From positions 248,001-312,000 of the forward strand of contig NZ_MOBK01000006.1 in assembly GCF_003732265.1 (NCBI RefSeq): 64,000 nucleotides of DNA, in the 5' to 3' direction. Position numbers and translations under genes: made by a program. Below, piece after piece: positions 9,694 through 19,237 of the stretch. The notes beneath the pieces are model-generated. The model saw nothing but the letters and a program-made list of their open reading frames with translations. It was not told the DNA's origin and did not search any database. The number at the start of each line of letters is the position of its first letter. Position 1 is the stretch's first letter. The stretch is from Pseudomonas brassicacearum (GTDB lineage: Bacteria > Pseudomonadota > Gammaproteobacteria > Pseudomonadales > Pseudomonadaceae).

Positions 9694-10404
9694 CTAGTGG
9701 GTCGGCCCGAGGAAGGCCAGCCAGCGGCGTTCGGCGAGACGGAACAGGCCGACCAGCGCGAAGGTCACGGTCAGGTAGATCAGCGCGGCAATGCCGAACG
9801 ACTGAAAGGTCAGGAAGGTCGCCGAGTTGGCGTCCCGAGCGACTTTCAATATGTCCGGGATGGTCGCGGTGAACGCCACGGTGGTCGAGTGCAGCATCAG
9901 AATCACTTCGTTGCTGTAATACGGCAACGAGCGACGCAGGGCCGACGGCATGATCACGTAGGCATACAGCTTCCAGCCAGTCAGGCCGTAGGCTTTGGCG
10001 GCTTCGACTTCACCGTGGTTCATGCTGCGAATCGCCCCGGCGAAAATCTCCGTGGTGTAGGCGCAGGTGTTCAGGGCGAAAGCGAGGATGGTGCAGTTCA
10101 TCGCGTCGCGAAAGAACGCATCCAGTACCGGTTGTGCACGGATGGCGGCCAGGCTGTAGATGCCGGTGTAGCAAATCAGCAGCTGGATATACAGCGGCGT
10201 GCCGCGAAACAGGTAGGTGTAGAACTGCACCGGCCAACGAACGTAGAAGTGCGGCGACACCCGGGCGATGGACAGCGGGATCGACATCAGGAAACCGATG
10301 AAGATCGAGGCGCTGAGCAGCCACAGGGTCATGGCCAGGCCGGTGATGTTGTTGCCGTCGGTATAAAGGAAGGGTTTCCAGTATTCCTGCAAGAGTTCGA
10401 TCAT
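9694..10404 (-). CDS. Amino-acid ABC transporter permease (HisM/AotM-like)
   Basis: The 236-residue inner-membrane protein has about five membrane segments and the permease EAA loop (GEVEAAKAYGL) that docks on the ATPase. It pairs with the next permease to form the heterodimeric channel. Its ATG overlaps the stop of the preceding permease gene by four bases (ATGA). Confidence 0.9.
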   Translation of the reverse strand: MIELLQEYWKPFLYTDGNNITGLAMTLWLLSASIFIGFLMSIPLSIARVSPHFYVRWPVQFYTYLFRGTPLYIQLLICYTGIYSLAAIRAQPVLDAFFRDAMNCTILAFALNTCAYTTEIFAGAIRSMNHGEVEAAKAYGLTGWKLYAYVIMPSALRRSLPYYSNEVILMLHSTTVAFTATIPDILKVARDANSATFLTFQSFGIAALIYLTVTFALVGLFRLAERRWLAFLGPTH

Positions 10405-11129
10405 CGTACGGCCTCCCGGGAACCGGCGGCGTAACGGCGTTCGAGCCAGCGCAAGACGAAGTTGGAGGCGCTGGTAATCAGCAGGTAAATAACCGCGGCC
10501 AGCACCAGGAAATAGAAGAGTTGATAGGTGCTTTTACCGGCGTCCTGAGCGGCTTTGACCAGGTCGGCGAGGCCGATGATCGACACCAGCGCAGTGGCCT
10601 TGAGCATCACCATCCAGTTATTGCCGATCCCCGGCAGGGCAAAACGCATCATTTGCGGGAATACCACGATCCAGAAACGCTGGCCACGCTTGAGGCCATA
10701 TGCGGTTGCGGCTTCAACCTGGCCACGCGGGACTGCGAGAATCGCGCCACGGAAGGTTTCGGTGAAGTACGCGCCATAGATGAAGCCCAGGGTGATGACC
10801 CCGGCGCTGAACGGGTTGATCTCGATGTATTCCCATTCCATAAAGTCGGTGAACGACGTCAGCCAGGTTTGCAGGCTGTAGAAAATCAGCAGCATCAGCA
10901 CCAGGTCCGGTACGCCGCGAATCAGCGTGGTGTAGACCTGCGCCGGCACGCGCACCAGTTTGACTTTGGACAGTTTGGCACTGGCGCCCAGCAAGCCGAG
11001 CAAAACGGCCACCAAGAGCGACAACGCCGATAATTTGATGGTCATCCAGGTGCCTTCCATCAGCAACGGACCGAAGCCCTTGAGGCTGAAGGCAGAGAGC
11101 CCCAGATTTTGTAATAGGTTTTCGAACAT
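10401..11129 (-). CDS. Amino-acid ABC transporter permease (HisQ/AotQ-like)
   Basis: The 242-residue permease has the same fold, with the EAA loop GQVEAATAYGL and the characteristic RGVPDLV segment. It starts at 11129, downstream of a terminator hairpin that separates it from the binding-protein gene, so it is probably made in smaller amounts than the binding protein. Confidence 0.9.
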   Translation of the reverse strand: MFENLLQNLGLSAFSLKGFGPLLMEGTWMTIKLSALSLLVAVLLGLLGASAKLSKVKLVRVPAQVYTTLIRGVPDLVLMLLIFYSLQTWLTSFTDFMEWEYIEINPFSAGVITLGFIYGAYFTETFRGAILAVPRGQVEAATAYGLKRGQRFWIVVFPQMMRFALPGIGNNWMVMLKATALVSIIGLADLVKAAQDAGKSTYQLFYFLVLAAVIYLLITSASNFVLRWLERRYAAGSREAVR

Positions 11130-11150
11130 AAATCAGCAACCTGATCGGAT

Positions 11151-11179
11151 AAAAAAAGCGCCCATCGTGAGATGGGCGC
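11151..11179 (-). terminator. Intra-operon attenuating terminator
   Basis: On the reverse strand a perfect 9-bp stem (GCGCCCATC) with a TCAC loop is followed by seven T. It stands between the binding-protein gene and the permease genes and would let only part of the transcripts continue, giving excess binding protein. Confidence 0.8.
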
Positions 11180-11185
11180 CGGGCA

Positions 11186-11968
11186 TTATTTGCCGCTGTA
11201 CAGGTTCAGATCGCCAAAGTGTTTCTTTTGAATCTCGGCGTATTTGCCATCATCGTGTAACGCTTTGATACCTTTATCCAAAAGCGCTTTCAGCTCGGTG
11301 TTACCTTTCTTAATACCGACAGCCGTTTTGGCCGGCAGCAAAGCGTTGTCGACTGGCTTGCTGACATCGTAATCGGCGCCTTGTGGCGACTTCAGGAAGC
11401 CCAGTTCGGCTTGCAGCATGTCCTGAATGCCCGCGTCGAGACGACCGGAAGTCAAGTCGGCATAGACCTGATCCTGGTTGGCGTAGGCCTGGGTTTTCAC
11501 GCCAGCCTTGTCCAGAACGGCTTTGGCATAGGCTTCCTGAATGGTGCCTTGCTCGTAGCCGACGGTTTTGCCCTTGAGCGAAGCGACGTCTGCGGTGATG
11601 CCAGAACCTTTCTTCGACACGTAAGCGGTTGGGCCGGAGAACAGCTCGCTGGAGAAGTCGATGACTTTTTCGCGGGCTTCGGTGACGGTCATCGAAGAGA
11701 TCACACCGTCGAATTTATTGGCCTTGAGGCCCGGAATCATGCCGTCGAAATCGCTTTCGACCCATTTGCACTTGACCTTCAGCTCGGCGCAGATCGCGTT
11801 CCCCAGATCGATGTCGAAGCCTACCAGGCTGCCGTCGGCCGCTTTCGACTCGAACGGTGCGTAGGAAGGGTCAACGCCAAAACGCAGTTCCTTGTATTCC
11901 TTTGCCATGGCGGAACCAGCAGCCATGCACAACGCCAGTGCAGAAAGGGTCAGCAATGCTTTTTTCAT
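11186..11968 (-). CDS. Periplasmic basic amino-acid binding protein (HisJ/AotJ-like)
   Basis: The 260-residue protein has a signal peptide (cleavage near SAMA-KEY) and the solute-binding fold of the lysine/arginine/ornithine/histidine group: RFGVDPSYAPFE, GFDIDLGNAICAEL, DFDGMIPGLKANKFD, ISSMTVTEAREKVIDFS. It would capture the amino acid in the periplasm for the permease pair. The sequence is closer in feel to HisJ-type proteins than to P. aeruginosa AotJ, so the exact ligand is uncertain. It is the first gene of the cassette and has a clear ribosome site (AGGGA). Confidence 0.9.
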   Translation of the reverse strand: MKKALLTLSALALCMAAGSAMAKEYKELRFGVDPSYAPFESKAADGSLVGFDIDLGNAICAELKVKCKWVESDFDGMIPGLKANKFDGVISSMTVTEAREKVIDFSSELFSGPTAYVSKKGSGITADVASLKGKTVGYEQGTIQEAYAKAVLDKAGVKTQAYANQDQVYADLTSGRLDAGIQDMLQAELGFLKSPQGADYDVSKPVDNALLPAKTAVGIKKGNTELKALLDKGIKALHDDGKYAEIQKKHFGDLNLYSGK

Positions 11969-12195
11969 TATTCAATCCCTAAGAACCAATATGAGCGCTT
12001 GTGGCGCAGAATTATTGTTACTGGTAAGCGTAAGACCTATTGAAAGTAGCAATTTCCGAACCAGAGTCCCGAACAAGCGTTTTAAAAGGTCATACAGGAA
12101 GTGACTGCGGGGGAATTGTGCACGAAAACGGGCGCGGTGGAAGGGCTGCACCAAGATGGTTCGGGTCGGCACAAATTAATGTAGGGGGAATCGGG
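11969..12195. other. Leader of the transporter cassette
   Basis: These 227 bases separate the ligase stop from the transporter binding-protein start, both on the reverse strand. They should contain the transporter promoter. No gene, repeat or convincing sigma-54 site was seen. Confidence 0.5.
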
Positions 12196-13884
12196 TCAGC
12201 CGAGCAGATTTTGCAGGGTCCCGAGATTGTCAGCCTCTTCGACTGACTTGTCCTGACGCCAGCGCAGCATCCTGGGGAAACGCACGGCGATCCCGCTCTT
12301 GTGGCGTTTTGACAGGGCGATGCCTTCAAACCCCAGCTCAAACACCAGGCTGGGTTTCACACTGCTCACCGGGCCGAATTTCTCCACCGTGGTTTTGCGC
12401 ACGATGCTGTCGACCTGACGCATTTCTTCATCAGTCAAGCCTGAATAGGCTTTGGCGAAGGGCACCAGCGCGCGTTCGCTGGCGTCGGGCGGGCCGTCCC
12501 AGACCGCGAAGGTGTAATCGCTGTAGAGACTGGCCCGCCGTCCATGGCCGCGTTGGGCATAGATCAGCACCGCATCGACGCTGAACGGGTCGACTTTCCA
12601 TTTCCACCACACGCCCATGTCCTTGGTCCGACCTACGCCGTACAGCGAATCCCGGGCCTTGAGCATCATGCCTTCGACGCCGAGGCGGCGGGAGGCTTCC
12701 CGTTGGCGGGCGAGGTCGAGCCAGTCTTCACCGGTCAACACCGGGGAGAGCAGTAACACCGGGTCGTGGCAGGTGGCGATCACCTGCTCCAATTGAGTGC
12801 GACGCCTGGCCTGTGGTTGCGTGCGCCAGTCTTCACCGGCCCATTCCAGCAGGTCGTAAGCGAGCAGGACCACGGGCACCTCATCGAGGATTTTCTTGCC
12901 GAGGACTTTGCGTCCGATGCGCTGCTGCAACAGGGCAAATGGCTGCACGGAGGGGGCGGCGGGTGAGGCTGGATCGAAGGCATCTTCGGTGCCGGGGCGG
13001 GCGCTTTTCCAGGCGACGATTTCGCCGTCGATCACGGTGCCGTCAGGTAAGCCGTGCACCAGATGATCGAACTCGGGAAAGCGCTCAGTCACCAACTCTT
13101 CACCCCGGGACCAAATCCACAAACGTCCGTCGCGCTTGACCAGTTGGGCGCGGATGCCATCCCATTTCCATTCCACCAGCCATTGGCTGGTGGGGCCAAG
13201 CAACCCTTCAAATTGCTCGACCGGTTGCGACAGCGCATGGGCCAGAAAGAAAGGATAGGGCTGCCCACCCCGTTCAGCATGTTCACCCGCGGATTCGGCG
13301 GCGATCAGTTTCAGGTAACTCGCCGCATTCGGGCGATGCGACAGGTCGGTGTACGCGACCATGCGCTGGGCCACGCGTTTGCTGTCGAGACCGGCCATGG
13401 CCGCCAGCGCACGGGTCACCAGCAATTTGGAGACGCCAACGCGGAAGCTGCCGGTGATCAGTTTGATGCACAGCATCAGACTGGCGCGATCCAGTTGTGC
13501 CCAGAGTTCGGGCAGGCGCTCGGCGAGCACTTCGGGAGACTCGCCGCGCAGTGGCAGCAGCTTGTCTTCAATCCATACCGCCAACCCGTCGGTGGAGCGG
13601 TGCGGCGATTCGGGCAACACCAGCGAGATGGTTTCCGCCAGATCGCCCACCGCTTGATAACTTTCTTCGAACAGCCAGGGTTCAAGCCCGGAAACCGCTT
13701 CCGCCAACTCACGCAGCACGCGCACCGGGACCAATTGCCGAGGCCGCCCACCGGACAAAAAATACACCGCCCAGGCGGCATCTTGCGGTGAGGCCTGGGC
13801 AAAGTAATGTTGCATCGCGGCCAATTTGGCGTTGCTCGACGTAGTGGCGTCGAGTTCGGCGTACAGCTCGGCGAATGCCTTCAT
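12196..13884 (-). CDS. Ligase-associated ATP-dependent DNA ligase
   Basis: The 562-residue enzyme is an ATP-dependent DNA ligase of the LigB/archaeal-like type. It has an N-terminal DNA-binding domain (about 1-220), the adenylation motif I EWKWDGIR with nucleophile Lys240, motif III DGEIVAW near 288-294, a motif around EGMMLKARDS and the OB-domain with WWKWKVDP. It seals nicks with ATP, besides the NAD-dependent replicative ligase. Its start overlaps the exonuclease stop by four bases (ATGA). In the usual arrangement the helicase gene follows; here the transporter cassette intervenes. Confidence 0.94.
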   Translation of the reverse strand: MKAFAELYAELDATTSSNAKLAAMQHYFAQASPQDAAWAVYFLSGGRPRQLVPVRVLRELAEAVSGLEPWLFEESYQAVGDLAETISLVLPESPHRSTDGLAVWIEDKLLPLRGESPEVLAERLPELWAQLDRASLMLCIKLITGSFRVGVSKLLVTRALAAMAGLDSKRVAQRMVAYTDLSHRPNAASYLKLIAAESAGEHAERGGQPYPFFLAHALSQPVEQFEGLLGPTSQWLVEWKWDGIRAQLVKRDGRLWIWSRGEELVTERFPEFDHLVHGLPDGTVIDGEIVAWKSARPGTEDAFDPASPAAPSVQPFALLQQRIGRKVLGKKILDEVPVVLLAYDLLEWAGEDWRTQPQARRRTQLEQVIATCHDPVLLLSPVLTGEDWLDLARQREASRRLGVEGMMLKARDSLYGVGRTKDMGVWWKWKVDPFSVDAVLIYAQRGHGRRASLYSDYTFAVWDGPPDASERALVPFAKAYSGLTDEEMRQVDSIVRKTTVEKFGPVSSVKPSLVFELGFEGIALSKRHKSGIAVRFPRMLRWRQDKSVEEADNLGTLQNLLG

Positions 13885-14915
13885 GCCGGCACCTTGTCTT
13901 TCTCAGGTTCGATCCCGGCGTGTTCTTCCTCGTCATCGCCGTACTCGGTGGTGAAACCCTGCGCATCCAGTCCCCGTTCACGCAGATGGCGCACCAGCAC
14001 GCCGACCGAACCGTGGGTCACCATCACCCGCTCGGCGCCAGTCTGTTCGATCGCCCACAGCAGGCCCGGCCAATCGGCATGGTCGGACAGGACAAATCCG
14101 CGGTCGACTCCGCGCCGGCGGCGGGTGCCACGCAAACGCATCCAGCCGCTGGCGAAGCCGTCGCTGTACTCGCCGAAACGCCGCATCCAGGTGCTGGCGC
14201 CCGCTGATGGCGGGGCGATGATCAGGGCTTTGCGCATCATCGGGTCGCTTTTTTTGACGTCACCGGCATAGATCGTGGGCGGCAGGTAAACGCCGCTCTG
14301 GCGATACACCTGGTTGAGCGGTTCCACGGCGCCGTGCACCAGAATGGGGCCGAGGCTGGCGTCGATGCCGTGGAGAATGCGCTGGGCTTTGCCGAACGAG
14401 TAGCAGAGCAGCACGCTGGCGAGGTCGGCGGCGGCATTGGCCTGCCACCACTGATTGATCTCGGCAAACACTTCTGCCTGGGGCTGCCAGCGATAGATCG
14501 GCAGGCCGAAGGTCGATTCGGTGATGAACGTATGGCACCGCACCGGTTCGAAGGGCGCGCACGTGCCGTCGGCTTCAGTCTTGTAATCCCCCGAGGCGAC
14601 CCAGACCTCGCCGCCGTATTCCAAACGCACCTGGGCCGAACCGAGGACATGGCCGGCGGGGTGAAAACTGAGGGTGACGCCGTGATGTTGGAGGGGTTGC
14701 CCGTAAGGCAGGGTTTGCAGGTTGATGTCGGCACCGAGGCGAGCGCGCAGGATGCCTTCGCCGGCTGACGCGGCCAGGTAATGAAGATTGCCGCTACGGG
14801 CGTGGTCGCTGTGAGCGTGGGTGATGATCGCGCGCTCGACCGGCCGCCACGGGTCAATGTAAAAATCCCCGGCCGGGCAGTACAAACCTTCAGGACGCGC
14901 GATAACAAGATCCAT
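13881..14915 (-). CDS. Ligase-associated DNA damage response exonuclease (beta-CASP)
   Basis: The 344-residue protein is a metallo-beta-lactamase/beta-CASP nuclease like the SNM1/CPSF group. The zinc motif is HAHSDHA (His33, His35, Asp37, His38), with further ligand regions PAGHVLGSAQ, ASGDYKTE and LSDHADW. It is the first gene of the exonuclease-ligase pair and is translationally coupled to the ligase. The family is assigned to end processing in the four-gene repair set. Confidence 0.92.
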   Translation of the reverse strand: MDLVIARPEGLYCPAGDFYIDPWRPVERAIITHAHSDHARSGNLHYLAASAGEGILRARLGADINLQTLPYGQPLQHHGVTLSFHPAGHVLGSAQVRLEYGGEVWVASGDYKTEADGTCAPFEPVRCHTFITESTFGLPIYRWQPQAEVFAEINQWWQANAAADLASVLLCYSFGKAQRILHGIDASLGPILVHGAVEPLNQVYRQSGVYLPPTIYAGDVKKSDPMMRKALIIAPPSAGASTWMRRFGEYSDGFASGWMRLRGTRRRRGVDRGFVLSDHADWPGLLWAIEQTGAERVMVTHGSVGVLVRHLRERGLDAQGFTTEYGDDEEEHAGIEPEKDKVPA

Positions 14916-15003
14916 GTCGTTACCAATATGGAGGGACTTGTTAGCTATGAGGTTGGCGTGAAGCCAGAAGTTCTATCGAGATTTCATTGGCGAACAACAT
15001 TCC

Positions 15004-15097
15004 AATGTGGGAGCGGGCTTGCTCGCGAAGGCGGCTTAACATTCAACGACGATGCTGAATGTCAGATCGCTTTCGCGAGCAAGCCCGCTCCCACATT
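15004..15097. repeat. REP pair (BIME)
   Basis: Two inverted copies of the AATGTGGGAGCGGGCTTGCT element flank a 40-base centre that itself contains an inverted ATTCA/TGAAT. It lies between the divergent-side leader of the exonuclease gene and the 3' end of the acylase gene. Confidence 0.9.
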
Positions 15098-15113
15098 TGC
15101 TCGGTGGTGAGCC

Positions 15114-17564
15114 TTACTTCCCGGGTGTCAGGGTCAGTTGAGTCTTGCCATACACCTTGTCAAAGTTCTGCGGCTGCATCGGCAGGCTCATGTATTGCCC
15201 TTTGAGCCAAGGATCGATGCTGTTCAGATAGTTCGGGCTGGCCGGGTTGCCCGACTGACCGGTGCCGTTCTGGCCCATCAGCGGCTCGGCCTGGCCGAAG
15301 TCGACGATAAAGCGCATGGCCGGTGCCAGCGTGGTGTTGAAGTCCTGGCCCCAAGCGAACGCCGCGGTGTTCAGCGTGGTGTGGTCCCCGCCTGCCGCAA
15401 CCGGGCCGCGAACGGTCTGGCCATTGGCGTTTTTCCATTCGTAGCGGTGCAATTTGCCCCACTGCCAGGCTTTGTGATCGCCACCCAACTGGCTGTCGCC
15501 GGCGCTGATCGCTGCGGCCAGACTGCGGGCGAGGATCGTCGGCTTATCTTCTTTCTGCGGTGTGCGGGCGTCATCCCAGAACGGGCTGTCCTCGCGCCCC
15601 AGCAGATGATCGGCCTGCGCTGCGTAGGACAACTTGCCATTGGCCACGAAGGCTTTCCACGTCGGGCTGCTTTCCGGACCCAGTTCGTCGAAGAAGATTT
15701 GCTTCATGCTTTCTTGCAGGAACAACTGGTAAATCGCTGCGTCAGCCGAGGTCGTGCCGAGTTTGCCGTCGAACGCCATCAGACGGGTATACGCCTCGTG
15801 AGCCTTGCCGCGATCGGCAGCCGGCAGCGCTTCAATCGCCTGCTTGAGCGGTTGGGACATGCCCGGTGCTTCAAACATTTTCTTCAGTTTGGCGGCGAAG
15901 GTGGTGGTCTGGTCGTATTGCATCGCGATCACGCTGCGCGTGTCGTGTTTGCCGGCGCCCGCCAGTTCGGCCAGGCGTTCGCCACGTTCCGGTGCGGCCC
16001 AGGAATTGGACAGTTGCATGCCGTAGCCATGGGGAATGACGCGCTGGTTGGCAGTGCCGAGCCAGCCTTGGGCGGGGTCCTGGTCGTAGGGGTGCAGCAT
16101 CGGGTCGGCGTAACCGTCCCAATCGTAGCGTCCTTCCCAGCCCGGCGACGGCAGCAGACCTTCGCCTTCGCGGCGGTTCGGGTAGCGGCCGGTGACTTGC
16201 CAGCCGATGTTGCTCGCATCGGCGAACACCAGATTCAGGGCGATGGCGCGGATTTCGCGGCTGGCGTCCGAGGCTTTCTCGACGGTCTGGGCCCGGGACA
16301 GGTCGAAAAACGCGTCCAGGGATTTGTCGTCGGTGAAGCTCGGCATTTGCAGGGCCAGGCCGAAACCGTTGGCCAGCGTGGTGCCTTGGGCGCTGTTGAG
16401 CAGCGGGCCGTGACGGGTTTCGTACACCGCTTCGCGAATCGGCCGCTGGCCTTTGACGAAGTAGGTTTCGTTGCGTACGACGGCAGGCTGCCATTTGCCG
16501 GCCACTTCGTACGTCAGGCCGTTGCCCTGGCGTTTGATTTTTTCCAGGAACAGGTCCTGGTTGTCGCCCATGACCGTGGTCATGCTCCAGGCCACTTTGC
16601 CGTTGAAACCACCGAGCACCATCGGCAAACCGGCAATGGTCACGCCCGCCGCCTGATATTTCGGCGCGCGGATCTGCACGTAGCTGAACAGCGACGGCAC
16701 GCCCAATGGGCCATGGCTGTCACTGGCCAAAATGCTTTTGCCAGTGCGGCTGCGTTGCGGGCCGATCGCCCAGTTGTTCGACGAAGTGGCACCCAACAGA
16801 TTCAGGTCGGAAAGTTGCCCTGTGGCTTTGCTGATTTCGGCCAGGCCGGGGATCGCGCCGTTGAGCTTGATGCCCTGCAGTTTGTCGGCTTCGCCCAGCG
16901 GCAGTTTTTCATCGGGCGCGGACGGGGTCAGCCAGGCGAGTTTGTCGGTGGTGACGGTCTGGGCCAGCATCAACGAGGAAATTTCTTCCGGCAGGTTGGC
17001 CGACTGGCTGAAGTTCAGCAGGCAGAAGATCAACGCCGAATCTTCCGGTTTCCAGTATTCAGGCTTGTAGCCAGTGGCCGCGAGGTCCGCTGGCAGCTTG
17101 TCGCGGTAGCGGAACAGGTAGGCGTTGACGCCGCGCGCATAGACTTCAAAGAAGCGTTTGAGGCGCGGCGAAGAGGCTTTGTACAACTCGCCGGCGCTTT
17201 TCTTCAGATTGACCGCGCGCATGTAGCGGTCGGCGTCGAGCAGGTCGGCGCCGGACATCTCTGCCAGACGGCCTTCGGCCAGCAGGCGCAGGGTAACCAT
17301 TTGCGTGATGCGGTCGCTGGCATGGACGTAACCGAGGGCGAACAACGCGTCGTGGAAGCTGTTGCTTTCGATCAACGGCATGCCCATGGCATTGCGGCGC
17401 ACCGAAACGTTCTGCGCCAAGCCCTTGAGCGGCTGCACACCGGAGGTCGGCGGGAGGGTGTCCTGAGCGTCCCAGGTCTGACAACCGGACAGGCTCAAGA
17501 CACCGGCCACTGCTGCGGCAACGCCGAACCGGGGAAGGAAATGTGTAAGGGCTGGCGAGGCCAT
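15114..17564 (-). CDS. Penicillin acylase-family lipoprotein (Ntn hydrolase)
   Basis: The 816-residue protein starts at the ATG at 17564, preceded by GCAGGAG; the upstream extension to 17633 lacks such a site. It has a signal sequence with a lipobox (LSLSGC, Cys28), so it is probably lipid-anchored in the periplasm. The penicillin acylase layout is clear: alpha chain, linker, then the beta-chain start with TSSNNWA near residue 257, where the serine is the N-terminal nucleophile exposed by self-cleavage. Relatives hydrolyse penicillins, acyl-homoserine lactones or other acyl amides; the substrate cannot be told from sequence. Confidence 0.88.
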   Translation of the reverse strand: MASPALTHFLPRFGVAAAVAGVLSLSGCQTWDAQDTLPPTSGVQPLKGLAQNVSVRRNAMGMPLIESNSFHDALFALGYVHASDRITQMVTLRLLAEGRLAEMSGADLLDADRYMRAVNLKKSAGELYKASSPRLKRFFEVYARGVNAYLFRYRDKLPADLAATGYKPEYWKPEDSALIFCLLNFSQSANLPEEISSLMLAQTVTTDKLAWLTPSAPDEKLPLGEADKLQGIKLNGAIPGLAEISKATGQLSDLNLLGATSSNNWAIGPQRSRTGKSILASDSHGPLGVPSLFSYVQIRAPKYQAAGVTIAGLPMVLGGFNGKVAWSMTTVMGDNQDLFLEKIKRQGNGLTYEVAGKWQPAVVRNETYFVKGQRPIREAVYETRHGPLLNSAQGTTLANGFGLALQMPSFTDDKSLDAFFDLSRAQTVEKASDASREIRAIALNLVFADASNIGWQVTGRYPNRREGEGLLPSPGWEGRYDWDGYADPMLHPYDQDPAQGWLGTANQRVIPHGYGMQLSNSWAAPERGERLAELAGAGKHDTRSVIAMQYDQTTTFAAKLKKMFEAPGMSQPLKQAIEALPAADRGKAHEAYTRLMAFDGKLGTTSADAAIYQLFLQESMKQIFFDELGPESSPTWKAFVANGKLSYAAQADHLLGREDSPFWDDARTPQKEDKPTILARSLAAAISAGDSQLGGDHKAWQWGKLHRYEWKNANGQTVRGPVAAGGDHTTLNTAAFAWGQDFNTTLAPAMRFIVDFGQAEPLMGQNGTGQSGNPASPNYLNSIDPWLKGQYMSLPMQPQNFDKVYGKTQLTLTPGK

Positions 17565-17696
17565 GGCAAAGCTCCTGCGGGGGTAAAGGCGCAATAAAGG
17601 CGCTACGTTAGTGAGCAGGAGGAGGGCGCGCAAGCGGCGGGCGGGGTTATTTCAAGATTTGTCTGATAAACCACAACTTCGGGGGAAATGATGGCT

Positions 17697-17872
17697 CTTG
17701 TGGCGAGGGAGCTTGCTGTGGCGAGGGGGCTTGCCCCCGTTGGGTCGCGAAGCGGCCCCAATCCTTTCAGCGCAGTCTGTCAGTGATACCGCGCCTATCG
17801 TATTGCGACGGCTTCGCCGCCGAACGGGGCGGTGCGGCGGTCCGACAAGCCCCCTCGCCACAGGAGAAAGCG
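17697..17872. repeat. Interspersed repeat, GTGGCGAGGG type, with partial duplication
   Basis: The segment begins with TGTGGCGAGGGAGCTTGC, immediately repeated in shorter form (TGTGGCGAGGGGGCTTGC), and ends with the inverse CCCCCTCGCCACAGG. It shares ends with the copy at 23963-24076. This is a second repeat family, different from the GTGGGAGCGGG elements. Confidence 0.75.
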
Positions 17873-17878
17873 TTGTCT

Positions 17879-18523
17879 TCAGGATTTTGGTGGGTTGATT
17901 TTGGCCGCCAAGGCATAGGCCTTCACCGTCGCCGGGCGGTTCTGGATGTGGTTGAACCAGCGCAGCACGTTCGGGAAGTCTTCCAGGTTCTGGCTCTGCC
18001 ACTTGTGGGACACGATCCACGGGTAGATCGCCATGTCGGCAATGCTGTATTCGCTGCCGGCGACAAACTCATTGTTCGCCAGTTGCTTGTCCAGCACCCC
18101 GTACAGGCGCGCGGTCTCATCGATGTAGCGTTTGATCGCGTAGGGAATTTTTTCCGGGGCGAACTGGCTGAAGTGATGGTTTTGCCCGGCCATCGGCCCC
18201 AAGCCGCCCATTTGCCAGAACAACCATTGCAGCGCCAGTTGACGACCGCGCAGGTCCTTGGGGAGGAACCGGCCGGTTTTTTCCGCGAGGTACAGCAAGA
18301 TCGCTCCCGACTCGAACACCGACAACGGCTCACCGCCATCCACCGGCTCATGATCGACGATGGCCGGGATCTTGTTGTTCGGCGAAATTTTCAGGAACTC
18401 GGGTTTGAACTGCTCGTTCTGGCTGATGTTGATCGGGTGCACGTTGTACGGCAGGCCGGCCTCTTCCAGGAATATCGAGATTTTGTGGCCGTTGGGGGTG
18501 GTCCAGTAATACAGGTCGATCAT
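17879..18523 (-). CDS. Glutathione S-transferase, YfcG/Nu-class-like
   Basis: The 214-residue protein has an N-terminal thioredoxin-like domain beginning MIDLYYWTTPNGHKISIFLE, with the TPNG segment of YfcG-type enzymes, the cis-Pro region NNKIPAIVDHE and the glutathione-contact FESGAIL, followed by the all-helical C-terminal domain. YfcG relatives act as disulfide-bond reductases with glutathione. The frame continues to 18829, but the ATG at 18523 gives the family start. It is divergent from the isochorismatase-like gene. Confidence 0.9.
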   Translation of the reverse strand: MIDLYYWTTPNGHKISIFLEEAGLPYNVHPINISQNEQFKPEFLKISPNNKIPAIVDHEPVDGGEPLSVFESGAILLYLAEKTGRFLPKDLRGRQLALQWLFWQMGGLGPMAGQNHHFSQFAPEKIPYAIKRYIDETARLYGVLDKQLANNEFVAGSEYSIADMAIYPWIVSHKWQSQNLEDFPNVLRWFNHIQNRPATVKAYALAAKINPPKS

Positions 18524-18667
18524 GAAGTGCTCCACATCAAGGAGGGTGTCAGGTGGGACAGCAACCGCGGGCATCAGGTCGTCCTGTTTGCGTTCGATGG
18601 CTTGCCTGTTAAAGGAGGTGATGCTGAAGTGGATGAAATTCAATGACCCCGCAGGAGAAAAGCCGGA

Positions 18668-19225
18668 ATGGAGCTCAAGACCCGCGCAGCGCTGATCATC
18701 ATCGATCAACAAAAAGGCATTCTGCATCCCCGGCTCGGTCGCCGGAATAATCCTCAGGCCGAGGAGCGAATCGTTGATCTGTTGGCGTTTTGGCGCCGAA
18801 CCGGGCGACCGGTGATTCACGTGCAGCACTTGTCCCGCTCACCGGATTCAGTGTTCTGGCCGCAGCAGTCGGGAGTGGAATTTCAGGAACGGTTCCAGCC
18901 AATGACCGGCGAACAACTGATCCAGAAACAGGTACCGGATGCCTTTTGTGCGACGGGGCTGGAGGCGAGTTTGCGCGAGGCTGGGATTGAGCAGTTGGTG
19001 ATTGTGGGCGTGGCAACGAATAACTCGGTGGAGTCCACGGCGCGCACGGCCGGGAATCTGGGGTTTGAAGCGTGGGTGGCGGAGGATGCGTGTTTTACCT
19101 TCGACAAGGCGGATTATTTTGGTAAGGCACGTTCAGCTGAAGACGTGCATGCGATGTCGCTGGGGAATTTGCAGGGGGAGTATGCGACGGTCGTGAGCAC
19201 TGTGCAGATCCTGACTGGAGAGTGA
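18668..19225 (+). CDS. Isochorismatase-family protein lacking the usual cysteine
   Basis: The 185-residue protein has the cysteine-hydrolase fold: IIIDQQ (Asp13), a lysine in QLIQKQVPDAF (Lys87) and the loop GVATNNSVESTARTAGNLG. The residue at the catalytic cysteine position is serine (Ser120). The other two triad residues are present. A good ribosome site (AGGAG) precedes the ATG. It may be an amidase-like hydrolase with altered chemistry or a catalytically silent member. Substrate unknown. Confidence 0.85.
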   Translation: MELKTRAALIIIDQQKGILHPRLGRRNNPQAEERIVDLLAFWRRTGRPVIHVQHLSRSPDSVFWPQQSGVEFQERFQPMTGEQLIQKQVPDAFCATGLEASLREAGIEQLVIVGVATNNSVESTARTAGNLGFEAWVAEDACFTFDKADYFGKARSAEDVHAMSLGNLQGEYATVVSTVQILTGE

Positions 19226-19237
19226 CCTTGGCGGCCT

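Noticed and set aside
15138..17597. Open frame of 819 codons on the forward strand opposite the acylase gene
   Set aside because: It mirrors the third-codon GC bias of the real gene; its protein is low-complexity Gln/Arg/His-rich with no family pattern. Similar long antisense frames at 24623-26812, 27307-29607 and 51787-53964 were dropped for the same reason.
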